Shown: one piece after another, positions 1 to 12,383 of the stretch
Layout of the letters: each line of letters starts with the position of its first letter
How positions within the stretch are numbered: position 1 is the stretch's first letter
Source of the DNA: Lumnitzera littorea
Lineage: Eukaryota; Streptophyta; Magnoliopsida; Myrtales; Combretaceae
Length of the DNA: 64,000 nt
NCBI GenBank assembly: GCA_024138015.1
Contig: JAMXBB010000010.1
Location: forward strand, 14,417,835-14,481,834
Direction of reading: 5' to 3'
Position numbers and translations under genes: made by a program
The notes under the pieces: generated by a model
Told to the model about the DNA's origin: nothing
What the model saw: the letters and a program-made list of their open reading frames with translations, nothing else
Database searches by the model: none

Positions 1-149
1 TATATATATATATATATATATATATACATTATTTAACAGTAGAACAACAGGTATTAAATAAAAGATAAAAAAACTTAGAACGTACTAAACCTATGCCGTC
101 AGAGCAAATGGGATGCGGCTTATAAATTGGTGAGGTTCATTTTCATTTC

Positions 150-188
<39 letters not shown>

Positions 189-2250
189 CTTAGATGTCAA
201 TTTCTATAGTAAACATTGAGACATGGTTTCATTCTCTAATTGAACAGACAATTTACCTTAACATTTGGAGTATTGTTAACTAAATTACAGCTGATAAAAT
301 TAATAGATAATAATAAAATAATTATCCAAAAAAGCTATAAATACCTTAAACTTCCGTCAATCATATTTTTTATTTTTCACTCTCATAATCTATCAAACTT
401 TACCTAGTAATCTCTGATTCTATTTTAATTAGTTGTGCATTTCTATCTATTTAAAATATAATAAGGAATTACTTATCTTTCGACAGGAAATAATTATTGC
501 ATCTCTTAGTATTGTATTTGGGACCCTAATGGTAATAATTCGACTGCAATTAGGTAACTAAGTTGGGCTAGTTATCTAATTTACAAAATTTTAGGATCTA
601 AAATGCTATTTCATGTGATTATGAGATAAAATAGTTTAATATTCACAATTCTTGGATTAAAAATATATATTTTTCTGAGTTTATAGTAATTTTTCTTTCG
701 AATTTTGATATATAATGCCAATTTATCCACAAATAACATGTACTTCACAAAATTTCTAGCCATGAAAACTTATCTTTAGTATATAGTGTTGATTAGTTTT
801 GGTTCAAGTAGAAATTAATGTAATCCTGTAAATATTTAGTTATTTTTTTGCTAACAATGCAATTACTATAAGTTAAGGGCCAAACTCGTAATTTCACTAT
901 ATTACTTCGGTCTTCAGGTATCATTTGTTCAATTTCATTTATATATAAACTTGAAATTATAATATTCTTTTATATATGCCTAAGTGACCTATGGGGGCAA
1001 AATAGTGGATTTCCATATGGGAAACTTAAAACAGAACTTGTATTTAACTTCAATATATTTCTACAAGTTCAATGCCACAACGATAATTCAGAAACTAAAC
1101 TTTTAACTTGCAAGTAATAACTACAATTTAATGTGACATATCTTGTGTAATTTTTGGACAGTTGTGTCAAAAGTTACATAAGCTATAGCATCCTAGTTGT
1201 TTGGCTCATTCACCGAAATCCCATACTTATGTTTCACAACCATGCTGCAAAGCGTATTTTCAGAGTTTTGTAACGGTATAAAGTACTCAAAATTTTGGAT
1301 AAAGTATGTAAATATCGCTTTACATGTGTATCTATATACCATATATATATATATATATATGTATATATGCACACACACATAGATAGAAATTTTGTGTCAA
1401 AACTTTTTCTTAAACTACGTGTGTGTGTATATATATATGCCTATATATACGTACACACACATATATACATATAGATACATAAATAAAAATATATAGACAC
1501 ACACATACACTCGTATATAAATCTCTCTCCCACTCCCTCACCCCACTCCCTTCTCTCTCTCTCTCTCTATATATATATATAATATTATATATTATATTCT
1601 ACATATAAATATATAGGTGCATAAAAAAGTGAAGGAAAAATTAATGGAAATGTGAGATTATATAGATAGTATGGTATAAGAACTATGGATAGTTAGTTAA
1701 AAAAATGGTTATATAATTTTCATTATTTTGACAATTACACAAAAACCTCGAAGCTTAAATAATATAGATATATATGTATATATATGTATGTATGAACTTA
1801 TAAATATGTATATGCTTATATTTAACTTAATATATATATACTCGTGTGCATGTGGAATTAGTTCTTAACTTTTACTTACTTTTTTAGTTAAGTCCTTAAC
1901 CTTTTTTTCCCCTTTTATTTAAATCCTCATTGTTTTTAAAATCTTATAAAAGTAGGATTTTTATTAAATCCATTTATTTTTTCACCCATATTTAGGTATG
2001 CATTAACTTTTCATTGGCCTTACGATAGTTGGCAATTTGACTAGGATTTACACAAAATTTTTTTAGGCCCTTTCCTTACTTTTAATTATTTTTTTTATTT
2101 TTGTTATTTTCATTATATTATATAGTTAAATATATATAGTATTACTTTTGGCATATTATGTGACTAAACATATTTAATAATATTATTTTATTAATTTGAT
2201 AATGGACCAATTTGAAGTTTACAAGTGCCATGGATAGATAGATAATCTAA
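1..2250. other. AT-rich intergenic DNA with microsatellites
   Basis: I see no gene in this stretch. It opens inside a (TA)n run at 1-26 and has a (TAA)n run at about 153-187. Between about 1,340 and 1,620 there is a dense mosaic of TA, CA and CT microsatellites. The only open frames are about 60 codons long and run through these repeats on both strands, so I treat them as noise. Confidence 0.7.
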
Positions 2251-2849
2251 TGGATTTAATAACAAAGGATGACTAACTGGTTGTATGAAGTTAGTTTATG
2301 GAGCATTGACTGAGAAAAGGATGGTCGATTGGGTGGTAGCAATGGATTGGCTAGCGGTTGATGTGGTATACATATCATGAATTTTTCCTCAAGCCCATCT
2401 TTCCATTTATATAGAGCCCTCAAGTGTAAAGCCTATGACTAAGGTAAAATCCATTTCTAGGGATGTTCTAGAACTATTTAGATAGATCGAACCTTAATAG
2501 ATAGGGGTAACTAGATAAGGTTAAATAGAGTTGTATAATAGCCATCATATAGGGGTGTTTCTTACACATATAGGGGGTTTCTTACACATTTGTAAATCAT
2601 CTAATATACTTAAGATTTATTAGTACTCTGTAGAGCCTCTCTCTTTTTCTTTCCCTCTTTATTATGTGCAATCTCTTTAGTATTTGACAAAAAAGATAAC
2701 CTAGCCTCTCAATAGGAAACTTGTAGATTCTAAGTGCTACATGTTTTAGTGTTGAGAACATTCCATACATAACAAGTGGCATTGGAGTAAGCTTTCGATT
2801 ATAAATGGAAGGATTATTTCTAATGTTGCTACTGAGTACATTGGGTCGT

Positions 2850-4022
2850 GTATGAATCCTTTCACAGTCAATGAGTTGACCATTTAAGGAAGATCCTGGT
2901 GAAGTATACCCTCTGTAGAAGTTAAAGTGGCTAGGTTAGAGCAAGTTACTGCTAACATGATGGACTACGTTCAAGGTATGTATTTGCTTAGGGAAGCTTG
3001 AGGAAGACCTTCGTAGGAAAACAATGACAACCTTGAAATGAGCTATAAATGATCTATGGAGGTAGTATGCTACCTTATAAGAGATGGTAGGTTCCTTAAG
3101 GAGGGAGTTAGAGGAGTTATGGGCCTAGGTCCAATAGTATATGGAGGTCAGATTTAGGCTGACTAAGGTATAAATAATAGTGAAAGTAGATGTGCTAAGG
3201 CTTAAGAAGTTTTGTGGTTCTAAGAATGCAAGGGAAGTAAACAACTTCCTTAGAAATGGAATAATACTTTAGTATAGTAGGTGCATTAGAAGATTTATCA
3301 AGGTTAAGGCAGCTCTTATGCTTATAGATAATATAGCCACGTTATGCTGTGTAAATATCTAACGGAGTAATGTAGGGAGTTGGTGCTAGTAGAATGGGGA
3401 GGAATTGAAGGCAAAATTCATGAGTCAATTTTATCTTAGCAACATAGAGATGGACGTTCAAGCTAAATGGAGGTAGCTTGAGCATAAGGCATTCATTAGA
3501 GACCATGTTTTAGAATTCTCCAAGCCGTTGTTAAGGATTCTTAACATGAGTGATAGGATGGTTATGTTTGCATTCTATGGTAAGCTTCAAATGTATGATG
3601 TAATCATGGATTTGAATCCTAGATCAAAGAACCAAAAGTTAAACCGAAGCTAATATGTGGCTAACCAAGTGGTTAAGACTTAAAGCAAACCTAATTATAG
3701 CATGCCAAGCAAGTCTATCCAAGTAGCTAAGGAGAGACAACCAAACGAATTTCCTATGAAGAAAGATCCAACCATTCGACACCACAAGTACTCTAACCAG
3801 TTTTATGCAAGCAAATAATTGGCTTTGCAAAGGAATGAGCAATCATGTTATTCCAATGATAGCCATTCAACCATTCAAGCTTTAGTACTCACTATCGTTT
3901 ACCTATTTTTCCTTCCATTTTATCGACCATGCCCAGACAACCTACCATCCAAACTATGCTTCTTCTCCCATTTGAACAACATCTTAAGACAATTTATGCA
4001 TAAAAACAACACATGCACTATC
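2850..4022 (+). pseudogene. Degenerate Ty3/gypsy gag (element A)
   Basis: Several frames must be joined to read a plant gypsy gag. Near 3,200 the translation resembles the family block that begins K-F-x-G-x-(K/R)-(D/N)-A-x-E-(V/L)-x-N-F-L. Near 3,400 a block reads like L-K-A-K-F-x-x-Q-F, and near 3,500 like the R-D-H-V-x-E-F-S-K-P segment. Family gags form the particle that packages the element RNA. In-frame stops and frameshifts are frequent, so no product is expected. A basic tail rich in K, Q and N follows to about 3,800, with no intact zinc knuckle. No matching pol follows directly; the next retroelement is element B. Family assignment rests on these blocks only. Confidence 0.6.
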
Positions 4023-5320
4023 TAAATGGCAACTTAGCTACCATTCAAAAGGGGGTTGAATTTCAAACAATAAAGGCTATGTGTTTTATTATGATATCCT
4101 CTATAAATCTTTTGCTTATTTACATATTTTCCTTAAGACATGCATAGGGCTTATTTAGGTTTATTTTGCAATCTTATTGAGATCAAAACCCTCATTTTTA
4201 TTGTCTTAATGTATGACTTTTTTTGGGTCTTTAATCAGTTATTGAGTTATCTCTTTAATCTCTTTGTTCTTATCAATGTTTTTGGATTATGATGAACTTT
4301 TCATTGCTTTTTTTTTTCCCCATTAAAATCCTTTAACACCATGAATCCCCTTAAGTGTTTGCATGAGCTTGTTAAATTGTGATTGTGATTCAAACTTAGT
4401 TTACATTCAATATTAGTACGTTACCATGATGCTATTTGCATCCATATCCATCTTATTCATATAAAACAAATAAAAATCCCTATATATATATATATATATA
4501 ATCTAGCTTTGTTGCCATCCTGGCGCAATCTATCGCATACTAGGATTGAGCTTCTCACCTTGGTATGAATTATGATTAATGGTGTTAGACCTCCTTGATT
4601 CAATGTGCTTGGTACTAATAAGTTCCACTTTCTTTACACTTTGTTCATTAAGATTTGAGATTGATTGAAAAAAGTTATTAGCTTTATTGAAGCTTGTGAG
4701 TTAACAATGTTGTTAGTGTTGATATTTAGTAATAGTGGTGTTGTATTGGGTAGGGATTGACTATATTATTTCGGAGTTGCATCTGCATTATGTTTATGCA
4801 TTTCTCGAAGTGAAGTAGGCTAGGCTTTTGTAAAATCCCCAAGAGAATTGAGATTGTAAATTGTATTGTATAAGCATATGTTAGATGAAATCATTTACAA
4901 AAGGATATGATAGGAGTCTAACCTTAGGTCAAATTGTTAGAGCCAGGATGTATGGAATCTAGAACATTGCACGAAGGATCTTGTCCAATCAACTGATCCA
5001 GGACAACACTATCTTTATGAGGACCTATGAGCTATATATATCATTTGTTGAGCCACGATGTTCTTTTGACAGTCGCGTGAGATGAGGATGACTTTGATGG
5101 GCTGACTTGAAGTAACTTATTAAACAATCTCTAGGGATGCATGAGTAACATTGGTCGACTTAGTCAAGAGCTTGACATACCAGATTAGAGATGTCAACTT
5201 GCATCTTATGAGCCAACCTATTTCTACTCCATCACATTAGCTTCTTAACAAGAGATTCTAAACGAGTCAATTGATGGTAGACCAGATGTTAACTACTTAG
5301 TAGGCTAAACAACTTGATCA
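4023..5320. other. Unassigned sequence between two gypsy relics
   Basis: No gene is visible. A (TA)n run lies at about 4,480-4,500. The composition resembles decayed retroelement DNA, possibly the 3' part of element A or the U3 region of element B, but I find no matching second copy in the window to prove it. Confidence 0.4.
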
Positions 5321-5960
5321 TTAGCTTGGCCTGCATACTGTGACATGAGTGCTTCTCGCTGTTAAGGGAAAATTTTTAGATTGCTCTATTCTTGTACGAA
5401 AATGCATTATTTTTACTATTTTGAGCATGAACTTTATTTCTTTTCTTTCTTTGTCCTTTACTTTAATGAAGATACTATAAATACCTATGTACATTAATGT
5501 CGCAACGATCAATGAATGAACATTATCAACTTGATTCCCTAAATTATGAGTATTCCTCTCAATTTGTCTTTCTCTTATCAAACCTTTAGCAAAGTTCTGG
5601 TGAGAAACCCTAGATTTTACTTTGTGCATCATATTAAAGTAGACGTTAGGTCGTAATACTTCTTTGTAGTGAGTAACATTTGCTACCTCATCTATATTTT
5701 CTTTTTTTCCATCTTGGATGGACTTACACCTTTATTTATCCTCAAGAGATGTCCTAGTGATTCTTCTTTCTATGCACATCATTCTTTGTTATAGTATTAC
5801 AGCACATGGTTACAAAAGGAGAGGTAGTAAGTTGCATAAAGTCGAATTTGTAGATTAGAATGTGTGAGAATGCAAGAGTCAATAGTGTTAATGTGTCAAG
5901 TGTTAAACGAAATTTCCGTGAAGGTTATGGGCTTTTTTAGTTAATCTTTGCAAAATGTCG
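5321..5960 (+). promoter_or_regulatory. Possible LTR promoter and leader of gypsy element B
   Basis: A TATA-box-like CTATAAATAC lies at 5,475-5,484 on the plus strand. It is followed by a leader of several hundred bases and then by the gag relic of element B. The position suits an LTR U3/R region. No second copy is found after the element's pol end near 35.8 kb, so the LTR identity is an inference. A 103-codon minus-strand frame (5,321-5,632) has no recognisable content and is taken as chance. Confidence 0.3.
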
Positions 5961-7106
5961 AACAATACTATAAGTGGGGAGATTAAGGATTTTGAAAATG
6001 GCGCTAATGGGAGATGGAGAACTAATGAAACCCCTACGAGATTTATTGAGCAATGAGTGTACATACTTACTGTAAATGTAGCACAATTAATTACAGCTTT
6101 ATAAGGACTTTTATTAGCTTAGCAGCTATAGCCACTTGGTGTATCGAGAGCAATGGATGAAGAAAGAGTCAACCTACCAACAATGGTCGGAATGGTGAAG
6201 GATTTAGAAGAGATACGGGAGCAAGGAGATGGATGAAGCTAGAAGAGATTAATGAAGAAGCAAGGGATCATTTTTATAAGAATTATGGTGTACGGGAAGA
6301 GCGAACTCTTAGAGGGTTGGGTAGCGTTAAGATGTAAATACTTTTATTCGTAGGTAATGGAGATGTTGATAACTATTTGAATTGGAAAGGTAAAGTGTGG
6401 ATAAATTGTTTGAATGCCAAGAGTATGATGAATGTAAAGGTATGACTAGTGGCCCTAGAGTTTAGTGGGTGTGTCGCTATGGTAGAAGAACTTGTTGAAT
6501 ATTGGGAAAAGGAATGATGAATAAGAGATTAGGCCATGGATAGAGATGGAGCGAATTTTGAGGTAGAGACTCATTCTTGAGTGATATACATAGAAGGTGT
6601 TTAAGAAACTACAAACCTTGAGGCAAGGGTACGTGTATATGGATGACTATGTGAACTAATTTCAAATGTTAATGATTCATTGTGAAGTGGAAGAGCTTGG
6701 GGATAGAACTACTTCTTGGTTTGTAGTAAGATTAAAGTATGAGATTGCAAGTCTAGTTAAGCTATAGTGCTTAAAAACCCTGAGTGATGCTATGAGTGGC
6801 TCGAAGGGTCAAACGACTAAGGTGTAATAATTTGAACAACGATTTAATGTTAAGGTTAGCATCATTGGCTCGACTTGTTAATAGACAACCTAAGAGAGTA
6901 GTAATTTGAAAGGTGGCTACTATCATACAAATGTGGAGAGATATAATGAATGAAAGGATGATTAGTACGAAAAAAAGGCCGTTACGATCTTGTAATGAAG
7001 AAGGTTGGAGGAAATTTAGGATAGAAGGTGAGGGAAATTAAATATCTTAAATGTTTGGGCTTTAGGCATTTAGCTTTTCAATTTCTTAACCAAGGGTTAT
7101 GATAAT
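5961..7106 (+). pseudogene. Degenerate Ty3/gypsy gag (element B)
   Basis: This is the capsid and nucleocapsid gene of a second gypsy element. Around 6,600-6,665 the frame reads the family signature with L-x-x-L-R-Q-G and D-D-Y-V-N-x-F. The preceding segment (about 6,520-6,590) resembles the usual E-x-x-L-R-x-R-F stretch. At 7,025-7,095 a decayed zinc knuckle is readable as K-C-L-G-F-x-H-L-A, with other cysteines lost. Many stops and shifts make it a pseudogene. The gene is cut just after the zinc knuckle by the Ogre/Tat element. Its protease and RT continue past the far side of that insertion at 28.1 kb, in the order expected for one element. Confidence 0.7.
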
Positions 7107-9991
7107 TATCGAGCTTGGTTTTTTCCTTTTGATTTTTTAAATTAGTCTTCTTTAAACTAACCGGTATTAAATCTTATCCGTTTAATACTGACCATTGACT
7201 AGAGTTTAAAGAAAACTGGTTTTTTAATTTGAAAATTATTTGAAGTCGCCACTCGACCGTAGTTGGGAAAATGAGTCAAATTATAACCAATTGGGTAGAT
7301 TTGTTACAATTTAACTACTAGTCTTTCGATAAAAATCGATTTTCAAAATGGATTTAAAACTAAGGATCTGTATTCAGAGTTTAGGGTTTTTAAACCCTTA
7401 TGGATATCGTCAACTTTTCAATTTTAATTTTAACCTTAAAAATCACCTTTCAATTCTATAAAATAGAACTCAATTATTGGTTAATTGAATTAGATAACTT
7501 GAGTAATCTAAATTAAAGTAAAAAGGAGAAAATTTGCTTTTTTGTTGTTTACTGTTACCCCGTAGGTGCCTACGTACCTTCTATTAGAGATTAGATGTAT
7601 GTAGTTCTTTTCATAAAATTTTAGTGTGTTGGTTCTATTTTAATTTGAAAATATGTTGGATTTACATTTTTAACCCAATTTGGTTTATTTAAGGAAATTT
7701 CTAAAAAAGATCATAAATTGGAAATTTTATTTTTTTGGAAAATTCTAAGGTACCCTAATTTTGAACATGTGTTGATTTATTTTGCTTATTTGAAAAAAAA
7801 TGTTTTTCTAAGTGATAAAAAGATTTTTTCTAATTTTTATTACCTTTCACATACTTAATATTATTATCATTTCAATTTTTTTATATTATTTATTATTGAT
7901 TATGATCTTATTTTATTTAGCAACAAAAAAAAATTATTATTATTTACTTTCTCTTTTTTCTATTTTCTTTCGTTTTCTTTTTCTTTTGGTTACATTACAA
8001 AAATACAAAACACTAAACAACAATAATCTAAAGAAATAACAAAAACAATAAATAAATAAAAAGAGCTGAACCAAATCCTGATTAGAGAGGTGCAGGTTGG
8101 ATCAGGGATTGCACGTGGGTTAGATTGACCAGATTTGGGTTTGACTTTGGAGATCCGATTAGGTTTGATTCGGGTCGTGGGTCAGCGACGTGGCAGGGCT
8201 GGTTTCAGTTAACTTTAGACACCTAAACAAACGAGTGACTTCGGTTTTGTGTGTTTTTGATTTAGATTAGGGTGGTAAGCAAAGTGCCGAGACTGGTGGA
8301 GCTCAGCTTGATGGTTTTTCAAAGTTATGGCAGTAGTGGAGTTTGTGATCCATGTGGTAGTTGCTGGAAGGGTGAGAGAGGAGAGGTTTTGGTTTTAGGG
8401 TATGGGGAGTTCAACTGTAATGGTGATTTTAAGTGGGTCAAGGTAGTGATGAATGGTTAGAGATGATGGTTGCGGCTAGAGCTGGGGCTTCATGGCCGTG
8501 GCTCGAGGACTTGTCTAGGGGGTATGGCTACCACAAGGAGGGTATGGTTCGAACACTAGTGGCTTAAAGAACTTGATCGTAGTGTTAGTTTGGTCCGAGA
8601 TAGGTGATGATGAAGGTAGAGCTAGAGAGAGAGAGAGGCTCGCAAGTTGGGGTTCTTATAGAGAGAGAGAAAATTTAAATTCAAACTTAGGGGAAGGATT
8701 TTGAGCGATTCTTGATGCTAGGAAATGCTCTAAGAAGCCCTATTTATACTTGTTGTAGCTTCATTATGCATGGAAAGTTGTAATCACAATGAATATAGAG
8801 ATTTTGAATTAATGGGTCTTTTGAGGAATTGATCCGAAATTAATGTAATTTGTTGTGGTTTAGATGAAACGAACATTCATTGATCTTCATTCTTACATGA
8901 AATACTTCACAGAAACCTCGAATTACTCTAAATAAGCTCAATTCGCATGAGGGAAAATGGAAGAAAATCTAGGCTTTGCAAATTTTCCACTATTTTCAAT
9001 TTTCCTTTTGACCTTTTAAACATTCATATTTGGATGTGTTTTAGGGTTCAATTCAAAGTAGGCCATGTTAACTTTGTGATTGCCTTGCTGATTTGGTGAA
9101 AATGCAAAGGGAAAGTCCTAAAATCAGCGTGAAAGTAGGTTGCCTAATAAGGAAATGGAGAGAAAATCTAGGGAAAGAAAAGGAAAAGGAGGGAAAGAGA
9201 GAGAAGGGGATGGCTGACGTGACGCCATGTCACCCGTAGGGTCCAACAGTGAAATGCTATGTATCTATAATGACATGCGGTTGACTGATGCATGACACTA
9301 CGTGTCGGCTACGTAGCAGATACGTACTATGCCATGTGATTGACACGTATGTGTGATGTGGTGCATCCGCGATGCGCCACGTGTCACAATTGGGCATATG
9401 GCCCAATAATATCATGACACGTGGCATGTGTTTTTTAGAAAAAAACAAAAGGCATTTTTTTTGCCTTTGGTGAGACTCGGAACCCAAAACCTCTAAGCTA
9501 CATGTAATGTCAAGTCTATGTGCCTATCTATTAGACCGTTGGCTTATGTTTTGTCCATATATATAATTAAATTATACATATGGGCTAGGTTAACTTGGAC
9601 TAGATTCAAATTTAAGTCCAAACCCAATGGTCCTCTTTTTATTTAAATTAAAAAAAAATCTATTCTATTTAAACTATCTAAAAAATTATTATTTTCTAAA
9701 TTCCTTAAATCTTCCATTTTTGTTCAAAACTTTCTTTTTTTTTTGGTGACTTTTCAATTTTTCTAAATTTTTCCATTTTTTTGTATTTTTTCTAAATTTT
9801 TGATTTTTTGTGCTTTTTCCTATTTTTGTATTTTTCTTAGATTTCTTATTTTTTCTAAAATTTTTATTATTTATATATTTTTGGGTTTTCTTTAATTTTC
9901 TTTTTTTTTTGTATCTTTCTTAATTTAGGACCCTTTAGCCTATTCTAAAAATTTTGAAAAATAAAAAGAGGGGCAAAATGAGGTATTTACA
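7107..9991 (-). repeat. 3' LTR of the Ogre/Tat element
   Basis: This LTR matches 25,260-28,108 along its length. In element orientation it begins TGTAAATACCTCATTTTGCC at 9,991. The other end, expected as CA, has become TA at 7,107-7,108 by a G-to-A change on the plus strand. It includes AT-rich and T-rich tracts (about 7,660-8,050 and 9,640-9,960) and a tRNA-like patch at 9,469-9,546. Open frames inside (for example 8,272-8,460) are not conserved as coding. Confidence 0.88.
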
Positions 9992-10004
9992 ACTACTCCT
10001 CTTT
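9992..10004 (-). other. Polypurine tract
   Basis: On the minus strand AAAGAGGAGTAGT lies immediately before the TG that starts the 3' LTR. This is the position and composition of the plus-strand primer of LTR retrotransposons. Confidence 0.7.
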
Positions 10005-10189
10005 GTGGTAAAGTTTGAGTGAAATTTTGCCACAAAGACAAAAAAGACTATTTTTGCCTTAAGGGTGAAAATTATCCTAAAAAGCACTACAGCTAACTGG
10101 TTTGCTATCCTAAGCCTTGTCCACTGGGGACTTTAGTGAAGAGAGAGGTAGCGCTCTAAGAGATGGCCAAAACACTGAAAGAAGAATTG

Positions 10190-10830
10190 AAGTTTAGTCA
10201 TGCTCTTATGAGCTGACGAACCAAGGTGAAACGAGCGAAACACTCCTTGAGTTGGCTAAGGCCTTAAATTGAATGAAATGGCTAAGCACTCTTTGAGTTG
10301 ACTAAGACCTTAAAAGAAATGAAAACTTGGCTGTACCCCAATGAGTTGACTTACTAGGACAGAGGAAGCGCTCCTTGAGCTGGCTAAGGCCTTAAACTGA
10401 ATGAAATGGGTAAGCGCTCCTTGAGTTGGCTAAGACTCTAAAAGAAATGAAAACTTGATCGTGCCCCAATGAGTTGACTAACTAAGGCGGGTGAAGTGCT
10501 ATTTGAGCTGGCTAAAGCCCTAAATTGAACGAAAAAACTTGGTCGTACCCTAATAAGTTAACTAACCAAGGCGGACGAAGTGCTCCTTGAGCTGATTAAG
10601 CACTTGAACTGAATGAAATGGGTAAACACTCCTTAAGCTAGCTAAGACCCTAAAAGAAATGAAAACTCGGTCGTGCCCCTAATGAGCTAACTAACCAAGG
10701 TAGGTGAAGTGCTCCTAAAGCTAGCTAAGACCCTAAAAGAATGAGAAAACTTAATTATGCTCCAATGAGCTGACTAACCAAGGTGGGTGAAGTGCTCCTT
10801 GAGCTGGCTAAGATCGTAAAAGATAGTACC
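10190..10830 (-). repeat. 3'UTR minisatellite of the Ogre/Tat element
   Basis: A tandem array built from variants of a module containing GCTCCTTGAGTTGGCTAAG (plus strand) and the segment AAACTTGGTCGTGCCCC. Anchors of the latter occur at about 10,323, 10,451, 10,535, 10,663 and 10,747. The spacing therefore alternates 128, 84, 128, 84 bp. The long unit equals the short one plus one extra ~44 bp module. Copies have diverged by many substitutions. It lies between the integrase end and the polypurine tract. Confidence 0.85.
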
Positions 10831-11524
10831 TTATGGGCTAGCTCAAAAGACTGTTAAGGATAGAGTCGTAAAATATTGGTCATATAGTCTAAATGCAAAA
10901 TGCAATGTTCAAAAACCAATGCGCTAACATTGTATGGAAGTACTTACCTGGTCTTGTTGATAGCGCCTAAACTATCAAATCTTTTCTTGGAAAGTCCCAT
11001 CAAAACCAATCAACTCATTCTTTAATCCTTTGTTGTCAACTCAACATATTTTGATGCGGAACCTCTAGGACTCTGCTAGCTCTCTTATAGAAATCACGGA
11101 AATTAACCCGATACAGAATGCTACCCACTGTTTTTGTCTCTTTGGAACTTTTATGAATTGAAGCCCTTATTCTCTGCTGTGAGGTCATTGCTTATCTAGA
11201 TTTTGCTTTTCCTTAGAAAAAAAATAGACAATAGAAGCTCCCCATTGAGGGGGATCAATTCGTAATAAAATATTTTAAAGAATTTTGTCAATTATCAATG
11301 TTCTGTATCTCACTTTTTAACTTCTCTCGTGTTTTCAATATGTGGGTTCAATTAGATAGGGTAAGGGAACTGGACCTTTTAGTGGAGAGGGTGATGATTC
11401 TAACATTGACAACTGCTGAGGATACCAATTTTACTTGCAAATAATGAAAATTAGACCATAATGGCATTTAAAACGACTAGTATTTTCGTGTTCTGAGTAA
11501 AAATTTTCGTTGACTTCTCATGGA
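10831..11524 (-). other. Remaining 3'UTR of the Ogre/Tat element
   Basis: Non-coding sequence between the minisatellite and the end of the integrase frame. I see no gene, repeat array or second element in it. Confidence 0.6.
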
Positions 11525-12383
11525 TAGTATAATTTTATAGCATCAGTATTTACAAGATCTCTTAATTCCAGACCATCCATTTGGGACAAAATTAAAGACC
11601 TTCCTAATAACACTTACTTCAAAATATAAGGGCCTCCATAATTGGGAGTAAATTTTCTTTTAGAGTCTTGTGCATTAGGGAGAGCCTTTCTCAACACCAT
11701 ATCACCTTCTTTAAAGTTTTGAGGTCGTACCTTTTTGTTGAAAGTTCGAGCCATTCTTTGTTAGTAACATTGAATATGACATAGGGCCGTCAATCTCCTC
11801 TGTCAATCAGATTCAACTGCTCGATGCATTTCTTTGCCTAATTGGCTTCGTCCAAATGGGTTTCTGATAGTACTCTGAGTAACGGGATCTCAACCTTTAC
11901 TGGCAACACTGCTTTAGTATCGTATACCAAAGAGTAGGGTATTGCCCCAATCGACGTTTTGATGGAAGTTCGATAGGCCATAAGTGCGAATGGAAACATC
12001 TCATGCCGGTCCTTATATGTAATAACCATTTTTTAGATGATTCTTTTAAGGTTTTTGTTGGCTGCTTTAACGACTCCATTCATTTGGGGTCAATAAGGAG
12101 TAGAGTTCCTGTGAAAGATCTTGAATTGTCAGCACAACTTTGACATAAGCTTATTGTTGAGATTGGTGTCATTGTCGGTTATGATTGTTTTTAGAGCCTC
12201 ATATCGAGCTAAGATATCTCTTTTGATGAACTTAACTACAACCCCTTTAGTAACACTCGTATAGGATGAGGCCTCAACCCATTTACTGAAGCAGTCGATG
12301 GCGACCAGTATAAAGCAATGCCTATTGGATGCTTTTGGAGTAATCGGACCAATGATATCTATTCCCCCATTAAAAAAGGTCAT
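11525..12383 (-). pseudogene. Integrase relic of the Ogre/Tat element
   Basis: The catalytic core begins with D-I-I-G-P-I-T-P, followed by the second catalytic Asp in I-I-T-D-N-D. The third catalytic residue should be Glu in N-G-(A/V)-V-E-A-A-N-K-N; here the codon at 12,066-12,068 reads AAA, giving N-G-V-V-K-A-A-N-K-N, a Glu-to-Lys change. The C-terminal end reads like the Tat ending D-A-I-K-L-Y-Y before a stop near 11,525. Frameshifts and stops separate open pieces at 12,129-12,383 and 11,838-12,029. Integrase would insert the cDNA into the genome; this copy cannot. It follows the RNase H/zinc segment directly, with a 4-base overlap between open pieces. Confidence 0.85.

Noticed and set aside
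1193..1382. Overlapping 61-codon frames on both strands
   Set aside because: They run through TA and CA microsatellites and have no motif.
5321..5632. 103-codon minus-strand frame
   Set aside because: It has no recognisable domain and opposes the gypsy B leader; length alone is not enough in AT-rich DNA.
7812..8039. Hydrophobic 75-codon frame that looks like a membrane protein
   Set aside because: It is translated from a T-rich tract of the Ogre LTR, and the other LTR does not keep the frame.
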